DNA from: Streptomyces sp. DH41
Lineage (GTDB): Bacteria; Actinomycetota; Actinomycetes; Streptomycetales; Streptomycetaceae
Assembly (NCBI RefSeq): GCF_029813785.1
Contig: NZ_JARVKY010000023.1
Location: forward strand, 62,001 to 126,000
Direction: 5' to 3'
Length of the DNA: 64,000 nucleotides
The translations under genes were made by a program, and so were the position numbers. Shown in pieces: positions 51,824 to 60,651 of the stretch; within the stretch, counting starts at the first letter, position 1; every line of letters begins with the position of its first letter. The notes under the pieces are model-generated. The model saw nothing but the letters and a program-made list of their open reading frames with translations, searched no databases and was not told where the DNA came from.

Positions 51824-52711
51824 GTGCAGCGGAAGGCCTATGTACCCGGCGTCGCCGCCCTCCTGGCGGCGGTGCTGGCCGGCTGCACCGGCGGCTCGGG
51901 CGACGGCGCCACGGCGGACGACTCCAACCCGGGACAGCCCGGTGTCGCGACCGAGGCGGCCGAGCCCGGCAAGTACCGCACCCTCCCGGAGCCGTGCGGC
52001 GCGGTCGGCGACAAGTCGCTCGGCGCGCTCCTGCCCGGCCTCGAGGAGATCGCGGACGAGGAGCAGCGCGCGAAGGCGTACGCGGGCGAGCCGACGCTCG
52101 CGTACGACACCGACCGCAAGGTCGGCTGTCGCTGGAAGGTGGAGTCGGCTGACGCCACCAACCACCTCTTCGTCGACTTCGAGCGGGTGGTGTCGTACGA
52201 CACCGCGGTGAGCGACGACAGCGAGGCCGAGGAGCTCTTCGCCAAGCAGGTGGAGGCGGCCGACCTGCCCGAGCCGGTCGTCACGGACTCCGCGTCGGGG
52301 TCCACGTCGGAGTCGGGGTCCGGCTCCCCGTCCCCGTCCTCGTCCGGCGCCCCCGCGTCCGGGGCGGCGTCCGACGGTCCGAGCGGCACGTCCTCCTCGT
52401 CGGCCTCGGGCTCCGCGTCCTCCTCCGCCGACCCGTCGTCGAGCCCGTCCGCCGATGCCACGCCCGCCGATCTCCAGCCCCGGCTCCTCGACGACCTGGG
52501 CGACGAGGCGTTCGTGGACGACACACTGAGCAGCTCCGGTTCGACGGCGAAGCGGCGCACGGTGACTGTGGCGTTCCGCACGTCGAACGTCATGGTGACC
52601 ATCGAGTACGCGGAGCAGTCGGCGATGCTCGGAGTCGTGCCGGACAGCGAGGAAATGCAGGACATGGCGCGGAAGCTGGCTTCCCAGCTGGCGGATTCGC
52701 TCAGCGGCTGA
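51824..52711 (+). CDS. DUF3558-type lipoprotein
   Basis: 295 residues. Lipobox LAAVLAGC (Cys21). The mature part begins with a Cys pair region (LPEPCGAVG, VGCRWKVES) typical of DUF3558, then a long Ser/Gly/Ala-rich linker (about 145-210) and a C-terminal domain. GTG start at 51824 after GAGGAG. Extracytoplasmic, function unknown. A second protein with the same N-terminal layout follows, so they are probably an ancient duplication. Confidence 0.82.
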   Translation: MQRKAYVPGVAALLAAVLAGCTGGSGDGATADDSNPGQPGVATEAAEPGKYRTLPEPCGAVGDKSLGALLPGLEEIADEEQRAKAYAGEPTLAYDTDRKVGCRWKVESADATNHLFVDFERVVSYDTAVSDDSEAEELFAKQVEAADLPEPVVTDSASGSTSESGSGSPSPSSSGAPASGAASDGPSGTSSSSASGSASSSADPSSSPSADATPADLQPRLLDDLGDEAFVDDTLSSSGSTAKRRTVTVAFRTSNVMVTIEYAEQSAMLGVVPDSEEMQDMARKLASQLADSLSG

Positions 52712-52844
52712 GCCCGGTCCGGACTCCCTGGCCTCCCCGCGCGAAGCTCCGGAAGCGGGCCGCGCGATTTCCCCAACGCGTACCGTGGCCCCTCGGACCC
52801 GTTCCGACCGCAGGAACCACGAGTGTGCCATGAGTGAAGGAACC

Positions 52845-53750
52845 ATGCAGCGACGAGCCCAGCGTGACCAGCGAAACCAGCAGGCGAAGCGACTCACCCG
52901 CCTTCTTGTCGGCGCGGCCGCAGTCCCCGTGATGCTGGTGGCAGCCGGCTGCTCCTCGGACTCCGGCTCCGACGACGGCAAGGACAAGGCCGCGGAGAAG
53001 TCCGCCGCGTCCAAGTCGGCGAGCCCGTCCCCGACGGTGCGTGCGGCGGCGTACGGGAAGCTTCCGGAGCCGTGTTCGGTGCTGTCGAAGAAGACGCTGG
53101 ACGACCTGGTGCCGGAGGCCGACTCGGGCAAGGAGGGCGCGTCCAACGACACGGCGATGCGCGCCAGTTGCTCCTGGGACAGCCTGGACGACAACGGTGT
53201 GAAGGGCTCTCAGTTCCGCTGGCTGAGCGTGTCGATGCTGCGCTTCGAGTCGGACGTGACGCGCGGCGAGGGCGACAAGCTGGCCCGGAAGTACTACCAG
53301 AAGCAGGTCGAGGACGTCCGCGCGGTGGACGGGGCGCAGAGCCTCAAGTCCGAGCCGGTCGCCGGGACGGGCGACGAGGCGACGGCGGTGCGTTACGACC
53401 TGAAGAAGAAGGAAGGCACCTTCAAGCAGCAGACGGTGGTGACGCGCGTCGAGAACGTCGTCGTGACCGTCGACTTCAACGGCGCGGGTCTGGCCGGCGA
53501 CAAGTCGCCGGACGCCGACGACCTGGCCAAGGACGCGCAGAAGGCGGCCAAGGAGGCGGTGGCCTCGGTGACGAAGGCCAACGGCGGCGGCACCGGTGGC
53601 GGCGCGTCGAGCGGCTCGTCGGCGACGTCCGGGTCGGGGTCCGGCTCGGAGGCCGGTTCGGGGGCCGGCTCGAAGCTTGACTCGGGGTCCGGTTCGGGGT
53701 CCGGTTCGGACTCGGGCTCGTCCTCCAAGTCGTCGTCGAAGTCGGGCTGA
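52845..53750 (+). CDS. DUF3558-type lipoprotein, second copy
   Basis: 301 residues from ATG 52845, with GAAGGA just upstream (MSEGTMQ at 52830 is an alternative). Lipobox MLVAAGC (Cys36). LPEPCSVLSKKTLDDLVPEA (about 72-91) and RASCSWDSLDD parallel the preceding lipoprotein. The C-terminus is an almost pure Gly/Ser stretch (about 240-301), probably a flexible wall-spanning tail. Function unknown. Confidence 0.83.
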   Translation: MQRRAQRDQRNQQAKRLTRLLVGAAAVPVMLVAAGCSSDSGSDDGKDKAAEKSAASKSASPSPTVRAAAYGKLPEPCSVLSKKTLDDLVPEADSGKEGASNDTAMRASCSWDSLDDNGVKGSQFRWLSVSMLRFESDVTRGEGDKLARKYYQKQVEDVRAVDGAQSLKSEPVAGTGDEATAVRYDLKKKEGTFKQQTVVTRVENVVVTVDFNGAGLAGDKSPDADDLAKDAQKAAKEAVASVTKANGGGTGGGASSGSSATSGSGSGSEAGSGAGSKLDSGSGSGSGSDSGSSSKSSSKSG

Positions 53751-53839
53751 CGGGCCGTATCGACCCACCGGCCACCCGGCCCCCGCACACATGTGCCACT
53801 CTGTTCCGCGCAACAACAGGCACTGGGAGGGGAGTACGG

Positions 53840-55252
53840 GTGGCCGCGCCACTGGAGCTGACACGGACGCATCGCGTTCTCATCGGCATGGTCGTCTTCG
53901 GCGCCGTCATCATCGCCGGGATCGGCTTCGCGGGTTCCTACGCGGCGGTGCGGGAACTGGCCCTGCAGAAGGGCTTCGGGAACTTCAGCTACGTCTTCCC
54001 GATCGGCATCGACGCGGGCATCTGCGTGCTGCTGTCCCTGGACCTGCTGCTGACGTGGATCCGCATCCCCTTCCCGCTGCTGCGGCAGACGGCCTGGCTG
54101 CTGACGGCGGCGACGATCGCGTTCAACGGCGCGGCGGCGTGGCCCGACCCGCTGGGTGTGGGCATGCACGGGGTGATCCCGATCCTGTTCGTGGTGTCCG
54201 TCGAGGCCGCCCGGCACGCGATCGGCCGGATCGCCGACATCACCGCCGACAAGCACATGGAGGGCGTCCGCCTCACCCGCTGGCTGCTCTCGCCGGGGCC
54301 GACCTTCCTGCTGTGGCGCCGGATGAAACTGTGGGAGCTGCGCTCCTACGAGCAGGTCATCAAGCTGGAGCAGGAGCGTCTGGTGTACCAGGCCCGGCTG
54401 CGTTCCCGCTTCGGCCGCGGCTGGCGCCGCAAGGCCCCCGTCGAGTCCCTGATGCCGCTGCGCCTGGCCCGCTACGGCGTCCCCCTGGCGCAGACCGCCC
54501 CGGCCGGCCTCGCCGCGGCGGGCATCGAACCGGCCCTGCTGCCGCCGGCGCCGGAGCCGTCCGGCCCGCAGGAGGCCGGACCGCACGGTTCTGGACCGCG
54601 AGGCGCTGCTCCGCAGGCGGCGGCGCCCGCGGCGAGGCAGCGTCCGGAACTGGTCAAGGCGCCCGACACGGGCCGGCGGCCGCCGGAGGCGGACGGGGAG
54701 GCGGACGGAGCGTCGGACGGGGAGGCGGGCGGAGAGGCCGGGCCCGAGCAGAGCCCCTGGTTCAACACCCGCCAGATCGACTACCAGGGCGGCTACGACC
54801 CCGCCTACGACCCGGCCGAGCAGTACGCCGACTGGTACGAGGAGCAGCGGCGGGCCGACCAGTACCGGGACCAGTACGAGGAGGAGCCCCCGCTCCAGGA
54901 ACCGTCGCCGGAGGAGACCGGCAACTTCCCGATACCGGTCGTCCCGGGCCGCACCCGCGAGCTGGGGGAGGGCGGCGGCCACCCGGAACCCCATCCGGAC
55001 GCCCGTCCGGACGCCCATCCGCAAAACCATCCGCAAGCCCGTCCCGAACCCCCGTCCCAGGACCCGGACGAGGACGCCTACTACCAGGTCTTCAAGCAGT
55101 CGATCAACGGCAGTTACCCCACGCCCCGCCAGTTCGGCGACAACGTGGAGGCGACGTTCGGCACGCCGCTCGCCGACCCCGAGGCCAAGCGGCTGGTGAG
55201 CCGTTTCACCAACCGGCACAGCGCGGAGCTGGAAGAGGAGCACATCGCATAG
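53840..55252 (+). CDS. DUF2637 membrane protein
   Basis: 470 residues. Four membrane helices in the first 140 residues (HRVLIGMVVFGAVIIAGIGF; VFPIGIDAGICVLLSLDLLL; LTAATIAFNGAAAW; VIPILFVVSVEAARHAI) define the actinobacterial DUF2637 domain, also found in conjugative-plasmid Spd proteins. The remainder is a cytoplasmic tail, Pro/Glu/Asp-rich with Tyr/Gln repeats (DPAYDPAEQYADWYEEQ) and HP-containing repeats (about 390-405). GTG start after GGGAGGGGAG. Function unknown; the tail may bind a partner. Confidence 0.82.
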   Translation: MAAPLELTRTHRVLIGMVVFGAVIIAGIGFAGSYAAVRELALQKGFGNFSYVFPIGIDAGICVLLSLDLLLTWIRIPFPLLRQTAWLLTAATIAFNGAAAWPDPLGVGMHGVIPILFVVSVEAARHAIGRIADITADKHMEGVRLTRWLLSPGPTFLLWRRMKLWELRSYEQVIKLEQERLVYQARLRSRFGRGWRRKAPVESLMPLRLARYGVPLAQTAPAGLAAAGIEPALLPPAPEPSGPQEAGPHGSGPRGAAPQAAAPAARQRPELVKAPDTGRRPPEADGEADGASDGEAGGEAGPEQSPWFNTRQIDYQGGYDPAYDPAEQYADWYEEQRRADQYRDQYEEEPPLQEPSPEETGNFPIPVVPGRTRELGEGGGHPEPHPDARPDAHPQNHPQARPEPPSQDPDEDAYYQVFKQSINGSYPTPRQFGDNVEATFGTPLADPEAKRLVSRFTNRHSAELEEEHIA

Positions 55253-55268
55253 CGCCCGTACCTACGAC

Positions 55269-55307
55269 GAAGGGGGCGGCCGGTGTTCACCACCGGGCGC
55301 CCCCTTC
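55269..55307. terminator. Terminator between convergent DUF2637 gene and lysS
   Basis: GAAGGGGGCG (55269-55278) and its exact reverse complement (55298-55307) with a 19-base loop that itself holds ccggtg/caccgg. Confidence 0.75.
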
Positions 55308-55323
55308 GCCGTACGGGCCGGTC

Positions 55324-57054
55324 CTACTCCCCGAGCAGGGTCCGCACCCGCTCCTGCCCGACCGCGAGCAGCAGCGTGGGCAGGCGCGGGCCGGTGTCGC
55401 GGCCGACGAGCAGGTGGTAGAGCAGCGCGAAGAACGACCGCTGGGCGGTCTTGATCTCCGGCGGCAGTTCCTTGGCCGTGGCGTCGGCGGGGAAGCCGGC
55501 CTGGACCTTGGGCACGCCGTAGACGTGGTGGGTGAGACCGTCGAGCGACCAGTGGTCGGCGAGCCCGTCGAGCAGCAGCCGCAGGGACTGCCGGCCCTGC
55601 TCGTCGAGGGACTTCAGCAGCTCGGCGTCCGGCTCGTCGCGCACGATGGTGCGCTGGTCGGCGGGGACGTGGGTGTTGATCCACGCCTCGGCCTTGTCGT
55701 AGCGCGGCCGGGCCTCCTCCAGGGTCCGCAGCGGGTTGGCAGGGTCGAGCTCGCTGAGGATGCGCAGGGTCTGGTCCTCGTGCCCGGCGGTGATGTCGGC
55801 CACGGACGCGAGCGTGCGGTACGGCAGCGGCCTGGGCGTCCTCGGCAGCTCGCCGGCGGCCGTGCGGACGGCGCGCGCGTGGGCGGCGATGTCGGCGGGC
55901 AGCGCGCTGCCGTCGGCGACCTTGGCGTCGAGGCGGTCCCACTCGTCGTAGAGCCGCTGGATCTCCTGGTCGAAGGCGATCTTGAAGGCCTGGTTGGGCC
56001 GGCGGCGGGCGTACAGCCAGCGCAGCAGCTGCGGCTCCATGATCTCCAGCGCGTCGGCCGGGGTGGGCACCCCACCCTTGGACGAGGACATCTTGGCCAT
56101 GCCGCTGATGCCGACGAAGGCGTACATCGGGCCGATCGGCTGCTCGCCGCCGAAGATCCCGACGATCTGCCCGCCGACCTGGAACGACGACCCGGGAGAG
56201 GAGTGGTCGACGCCGCTGGGCTCGAAGACGACCCCCTCGTACGCCCAGCGCATCGGCCAGTCGACCTTCCAGACCAGCTTGCCGCGGTTGAACTCGCTGA
56301 GCCGGACCGTCTCGGAGAAGCCGCACGCGGTGCAGGCGTAGGTGAGCTCGGTCGAGTCGTCGTCGTAGGCGGTGACTGTGGTCAGGTCCTTCTCGCAGTT
56401 GCCGCAGTAGGGCTTGTACGGGAAGTACCCGGCGGAGCCGGAGCTGCCGTCGTCCTCGGCGGCGGCGCCGGAGCCCTCGGCGGCCTCCAGCTCGGCCTCG
56501 TCGACCGGCTTCTGCGACTTCTTCGCGGGAGCCTTCTTCGTGCGGTACTGGGCGAGGATCGCGTCGATGTCCCGGCGGTGCCTCATGGCGTGCAGGATCT
56601 GCTCGCGGTAGACACCGGAGGTGTACTGCGCGGTCTGGCTGATCCCGTCGAACTCCACGCCCATCTCGGCGAGCGAGGCGACCATCGCGGCCTTGAAGTG
56701 CTCCGCCCAGTTCGGGTACGGGGAGCCGTCCGGGGCCGGGACGGAGGTCAGCGGCTTGCCGATGTGCTCGGCCCACGTCTCGTCCACCCCTGCGATGCCG
56801 GCCGGCACCTTGCGGTAGCGGTCGTAGTCGTCCCAGGAGATCAGGTGCCGGACCTGGTGACCGCGGCGGCGGACCTCGTCGGCGACCAGGTGCGGGGTCA
56901 TGACCTCGCGCAGGTTGCCCAGGTGGATGGGGCCGGAGGGGGAGAGTCCGGACGCGACGACGACCGGTTTGCCCGGGGCACGACGCTCCGACTCGGCGAT
57001 GACCTCGTCCGCGAAACGGGAGACCCAGTCGGTGGTCTCTGTGCTCTGAGCCAC
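55324..57054 (-). CDS. lysS: Class I lysyl-tRNA synthetase
   Basis: 576 residues. The HIGH-like motif is SGPIHLGN (about 42-49) and the KMSKS motif is AKMSSSKG; two Cys pairs (CGNCEKD, CTACG) form a zinc-ribbon insert. This is the archaeal-type class I LysRS, which many Streptomyces use alongside or instead of the class II enzyme. A Lys/Ala-rich insert spans about 170-220. Start chosen as the GTG at 57054, which has AAGAAGGA about 10 bases upstream; the GTG at 57063 is too close to that site. Divergent from argS, with which it shares a promoter region. Confidence 0.94.
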   Translation of the reverse strand: MAQSTETTDWVSRFADEVIAESERRAPGKPVVVASGLSPSGPIHLGNLREVMTPHLVADEVRRRGHQVRHLISWDDYDRYRKVPAGIAGVDETWAEHIGKPLTSVPAPDGSPYPNWAEHFKAAMVASLAEMGVEFDGISQTAQYTSGVYREQILHAMRHRRDIDAILAQYRTKKAPAKKSQKPVDEAELEAAEGSGAAAEDDGSSGSAGYFPYKPYCGNCEKDLTTVTAYDDDSTELTYACTACGFSETVRLSEFNRGKLVWKVDWPMRWAYEGVVFEPSGVDHSSPGSSFQVGGQIVGIFGGEQPIGPMYAFVGISGMAKMSSSKGGVPTPADALEIMEPQLLRWLYARRRPNQAFKIAFDQEIQRLYDEWDRLDAKVADGSALPADIAAHARAVRTAAGELPRTPRPLPYRTLASVADITAGHEDQTLRILSELDPANPLRTLEEARPRYDKAEAWINTHVPADQRTIVRDEPDAELLKSLDEQGRQSLRLLLDGLADHWSLDGLTHHVYGVPKVQAGFPADATAKELPPEIKTAQRSFFALLYHLLVGRDTGPRLPTLLLAVGQERVRTLLGE

Positions 57055-57253
57055 GATCGGCACGTCCTTCTTTCTGACTCGGGCAGCCGGTACGGTCGCA
57101 CGGCTGACCGCTCCATTCTCCCAGCCCGGCCCGCATCCGCGAAAACCGCTTTTCACCGCGTGGGATACTCGGTTTCCGTAGCTACTGAAAGCGTCACCCC
57201 CGAGCTACTGACAGCCTCACTCCGGAACCCCGAGCAGAACGGCGAACCACTCC

Positions 57254-59014
57254 ATGGCCTCGGTCACGTCCCTCAGCCACTCCGTCCAGCAGCACCTCGC
57301 GTCCGCCCTGACGGCCACCCGGCCCGAGGCGGCCGGCGCGGACCCGCTGCTGCGACGAAGCGACCGGGCGGACTACCAGGCCAACGGCATCCTCGCCCTG
57401 GCCAAGAAGGCGAAGGCGAACCCGCGCGAGCTGGCGACCGAGGTCGTCTCGCACATCGTCACCGGCGATCTGATCAAGGACGTCGAGGTCTCCGGGCCCG
57501 GCTTCCTGAACATCACGATCGGCGACCGGGCGATCACCGAGAACCTCGCCGCGCGGCACGCGGACGGCGAGCGCCTCGGCGTGCCGCTGAAGGAGGATGC
57601 GGGCGTCACGGTCATCGACTACGCCCAGCCGAACGTGGCGAAGGAGATGCACGTCGGCCACCTGCGTTCCGCGGTGATCGGCGACGCCCTGCGCGGCATG
57701 ATCGACTTCACCGGCGAGAAGACGATCGGCCGGCACCACATCGGTGACTGGGGCACCCAGTTCGGCATGCTCATCCAGTACCTGCTGGAGCACCCCGGCG
57801 AGCTGGCCCCCGCGGCCGACGTCGACGGCGAGCAGGCCATGAGCAACCTGAACCGCGTGTACAAGGCGTCGCGCGCCGTCTTCGACTCGGACGAGGAGTT
57901 CAAGGAGCGGGCCCGCAAGCGGGTCGTCGCCCTCCAGTCCGGTGACAAGGAGACGCTCGAACTGTGGCAGCGGTTCGTGGACGAGTCGAAGGTCTACTTC
58001 TACTCCGTCTTCGAGAAGCTCGACATGGAGATCCGCGACGAGGAGATCGTCGGCGAGTCCGCGTACAACGACGGCATGCCCGAGACCGCCCGCCTCCTGG
58101 AGGAGATGGGCGTCGCGGTGCGCTCCGAGGGCGCGCTCGTGGTGTTCTTCGACGAGATCCGCGGCAAGGACGACCAGCCGGTCCCGCTGATCGTGCAGAA
58201 GGCCGACGGCGGCTTCGGCTACGCGGCGTCCGACCTGACCGCCATCCGGGGCCGCGTCCTCGACCTGCACGCGAACACACTGCTGTACGTCGTCGACGTA
58301 CGCCAGTCGCTCCACTTCAAGATGGTCTTCGAGACGGCCCGCCGGGCCGGCTGGCTGGGTGACGACGTCACCGCGCACAACATGGGCTACGGCACGGTGC
58401 TCGGCGCGGACGGCAAGCCCTTCAAGACGCGTGCGGGCGAGACCGTGCGGCTGGAGGACCTGCTGGACGAGGCGGTGCAGCGGGCCGCGGAGGTCGTACG
58501 GGAGAAGGCGCAGGACCTCACCGAGGACGAGATCCGGGAGCGGGCCGCGCAGGTCGGCATCGGCGCCGTGAAGTACGCGGACCTGTCGACGTCGCCGAGC
58601 CGCGACTACAAGTTCGACCTGGACCAGATGGTCTCGCTCAACGGCGACACCAGCGTGTACCTCCAGTACGCCTACGCCCGTATCCAGTCCATCCTCCGCA
58701 AGGCCGGCGAGGTCCGCCCCGCGGCTCACCCGGAGCTGGACCTGCACGAGGCGGAGCGCGCGCTGGGCCTGCACCTGGACGCGTTCGGAGACACGGTCTT
58801 CGAGGCGGCCGCGGAGTACGCCCCGCACAAGCTGGCCGCGTACCTGTACCAGTTGGCGTCCCTCTACACGTCCTTCTACGACAAGTGCCCGGTGATCAAG
58901 CCGGCGCCCCCGCGCGAGGTGGCGGAGAACCGCCTGTTCCTGTGCGACCTCACGGCCCGCACGCTGCACCGGGGCATGGCCCTGCTGGGCATCCGTACGC
59001 CTGAGCGGCTCTGA
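57254..59014 (+). CDS. argS: Arginyl-tRNA synthetase
   Basis: 586 residues, full length. N-terminal Arg-specific domain (1-115), HIGH motif in PNVAKEMHVGHLRSAVIGD (about 125-143), family motif KPFKTRAGETVRLEDLLDEA, and the C-terminal anticodon-binding DALR domain ending RTPERL. ArgS normally lacks a canonical KMSKS, as here. Charges tRNA-Arg. Divergent from lysS; followed by a strong terminator. Confidence 0.97.
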   Translation: MASVTSLSHSVQQHLASALTATRPEAAGADPLLRRSDRADYQANGILALAKKAKANPRELATEVVSHIVTGDLIKDVEVSGPGFLNITIGDRAITENLAARHADGERLGVPLKEDAGVTVIDYAQPNVAKEMHVGHLRSAVIGDALRGMIDFTGEKTIGRHHIGDWGTQFGMLIQYLLEHPGELAPAADVDGEQAMSNLNRVYKASRAVFDSDEEFKERARKRVVALQSGDKETLELWQRFVDESKVYFYSVFEKLDMEIRDEEIVGESAYNDGMPETARLLEEMGVAVRSEGALVVFFDEIRGKDDQPVPLIVQKADGGFGYAASDLTAIRGRVLDLHANTLLYVVDVRQSLHFKMVFETARRAGWLGDDVTAHNMGYGTVLGADGKPFKTRAGETVRLEDLLDEAVQRAAEVVREKAQDLTEDEIRERAAQVGIGAVKYADLSTSPSRDYKFDLDQMVSLNGDTSVYLQYAYARIQSILRKAGEVRPAAHPELDLHEAERALGLHLDAFGDTVFEAAAEYAPHKLAAYLYQLASLYTSFYDKCPVIKPAPPREVAENRLFLCDLTARTLHRGMALLGIRTPERL

Positions 59015-59034
59015 CGCCTTCACGGCACACGGCA

Positions 59035-59072
59035 CGCGGCCCGTCCTCTCCCCGAAGGAAGGACGGGCCGCG
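59035..59072. terminator. Terminator after argS, 13-bp perfect stem
   Basis: CGCGGCCCGTCCT (59035-59047) and its exact reverse complement (59060-59072), loop 12. Confidence 0.85.
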
Positions 59073-59101
59073 GCGTGTACGCCGGGGTGGCCGGAAGGTG
59101 G

Positions 59102-59545
59102 TCAGCCGTTGGCGAACCGCGCGAACGCGGCCTGGGTCCCCGATCCGGCGATGCCGTCGATGGCGCCGTTGTAGTCCCAGTGCGCCCTGAGCAGACGCTG
59201 CAGCGCCTTCACCGTGTTGGGCCCGACGACTCCGTCGATGGCGTCGTTGTAGCCCCAGTACTTGGCCAGGCAGCGCTGGAACGCCTTCCAGCTGTTGGTG
59301 CCGAGGTACCCGTCGATCGAGCCGTTGTAGTTCCAGTGCTCCGCCAGCCAGCGCTGGACGTTCCTGGCCTCGGCCCGGCTCAGTCCCAGGTTGACCACCG
59401 CGAGCGGCGCGACCGCCTCCGCGCTCGCCGCCTGCTGCTGGGTCTGGGCGGGAGCCGCCATGGCCGTGCTCGCGGTGGCCAGCCCGCCGGCGGCGATGCC
59501 GACGGCGGTGGTGACACTGACGAGTGCCTTCGTGAGTGCTCGCAT
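59102..59545 (-). CDS. Secreted peptidoglycan-binding protein
   Basis: 147 residues. Sec signal peptide (1-31, cleavage after AMA). Three tandem PG_binding_1-like half repeats cover about 62-145: WNYNGSIDGYLGTNSWKAFQ, WGYNDAIDGVVGPNTVKALQ and WDYNGAIDGIAGSGTQAAFA, with the xIDGxxG core of wall-binding modules. No catalytic domain, so a pure binding protein. GGAGGGG lies before ATG 59545. It is divergent from a membrane HTH protein with the same kind of module at its C-terminus. Confidence 0.85.
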   Translation of the reverse strand: MRALTKALVSVTTAVGIAAGGLATASTAMAAPAQTQQQAASAEAVAPLAVVNLGLSRAEARNVQRWLAEHWNYNGSIDGYLGTNSWKAFQRCLAKYWGYNDAIDGVVGPNTVKALQRLLRAHWDYNGAIDGIAGSGTQAAFARFANG

Positions 59546-59853
59546 GCTGTTCCCCTCCATTGACGTGCGATGAGCGGAGCCAACCGCGCGGGCCGACTCC
59601 GCAACGAGACTGCGGGGTCGACTCGGTGCACGGCCACAGTTGGCGCAGAAGTGGCATCCTCCCGGGACGTCCCACTCGCTGACCTGCTGGGACGCCACTC
59701 GCCGAGGCGCCCTGGCGGGACGACCACGAGCGGGGGTGGCCTGTTCTGTGCAGGGGTGCGGTCGCCGTTCCGAGGGGGCGGTGACGGCTGATGCAAAATG
59801 GAGCCGAGTCACACGGGACCGGACCAGCGGTCCCTGACGCGAGTGGGGGAATC
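59546..59853. promoter_or_regulatory. Divergent promoter region, PG-binding protein / HTH protein
   Basis: 308 bp. Contains two near-identical blocks gggacg(tc)ccactcgc at about 59668-59685 and 59690-59704, a possible double operator. No gene supported. Confidence 0.4.
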
Positions 59854-60651
59854 ATGTCGCGTTGGAAACAGCTGCCCTCCGAACTCCATCCTCACGTCCA
59901 CCAGTTGATCGTGCGCTTACGCGGACTGAAGGACCGCAGTGGACTGAGCGTCCGCCAACTGGCCGCGAAGACCGGCTACAGCGCGAGGTCGTGGCAACGT
60001 TATCTGAACGGCAGGTCACTGCCGCCCCGGGAGGCCGTGGAGGCGGCGGCCCGCATGGGCGGTGACGATCCGTCCCGCCTCCTGGTGCTGCACGAGATCG
60101 CCGCCGACCGCTGGGCGGAGGGACGCGTGGTCACCGCCGACGTCCCGGAGAACGCCCCGTCGGCATCACCACCCGCGCCCACGGAGCGGCAGCCGTACGG
60201 GCGTTACCCGCGCGTCCTGGTCCCGGCCGGAGCGGTGGCCCTGGTGCTGTCCGTCTCCACGGCGGTCCTGCTGGCCGTACGGCTCGCCGAAGCCCGCGCC
60301 GAGCTCGCGGACGTCGGCGCCGGTACGGTCGGGGCGGCCCCGGCCACCGTGTCGGAGTCCCTGGTACCGGTCGTCTACACCTGCCGGCTGGAGCGGCGTG
60401 ACGGCCGCTGGTACGCGGGCCTCAGCCGCACCACGGACACCATCCTGGCGTACACCCATATGGGGCCCGAAGTGGCCGAGGCGCAGTGCCTGTTGCGCCG
60501 GGCGGGCATCCCGCCCGGGGACATCGACGGCATCTTCGGCCCGAAGACGCAGCGCGCCGTGGAGCGCGTCCAGACGCGGAACGGGCTGGTCGTGGACGGT
60601 GTCATCGGCCCGCACACCTGGAAGGTCCTACGGCAGGCGGCACCCGAGTGA
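59854..60651 (+). CDS. Membrane-anchored HTH protein with extracytoplasmic PG-binding domain
   Basis: 265 residues. Cytoplasmic XRE-like HTH (about 18-65, GLSVRQLAAKTGYSARSWQR), one TM helix (about 120-143), then an outside part. The C-terminal peptidoglycan-binding module is about 205-262 (EAQCLLRRAGIPPGDIDGIF; VERVQTRNGLVVDGVIGP). Layout suggests a one-component sensor or wall-tethered DNA-binding protein. Its stop overlaps the next gene (GTGA), which encodes a paralogue. Not a described family as far as I can tell. Confidence 0.82.
   Translation: MSRWKQLPSELHPHVHQLIVRLRGLKDRSGLSVRQLAAKTGYSARSWQRYLNGRSLPPREAVEAAARMGGDDPSRLLVLHEIAADRWAEGRVVTADVPENAPSASPPAPTERQPYGRYPRVLVPAGAVALVLSVSTAVLLAVRLAEARAELADVGAGTVGAAPATVSESLVPVVYTCRLERRDGRWYAGLSRTTDTILAYTHMGPEVAEAQCLLRRAGIPPGDIDGIFGPKTQRAVERVQTRNGLVVDGVIGPHTWKVLRQAAPE

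Noticed and set aside
53596..57747. 1383-codon forward open frame from the second DUF3558 lipoprotein into argS
   Set aside because: Crosses a DUF2637 gene, a terminator and antisense lysS; low-complexity product without motifs.
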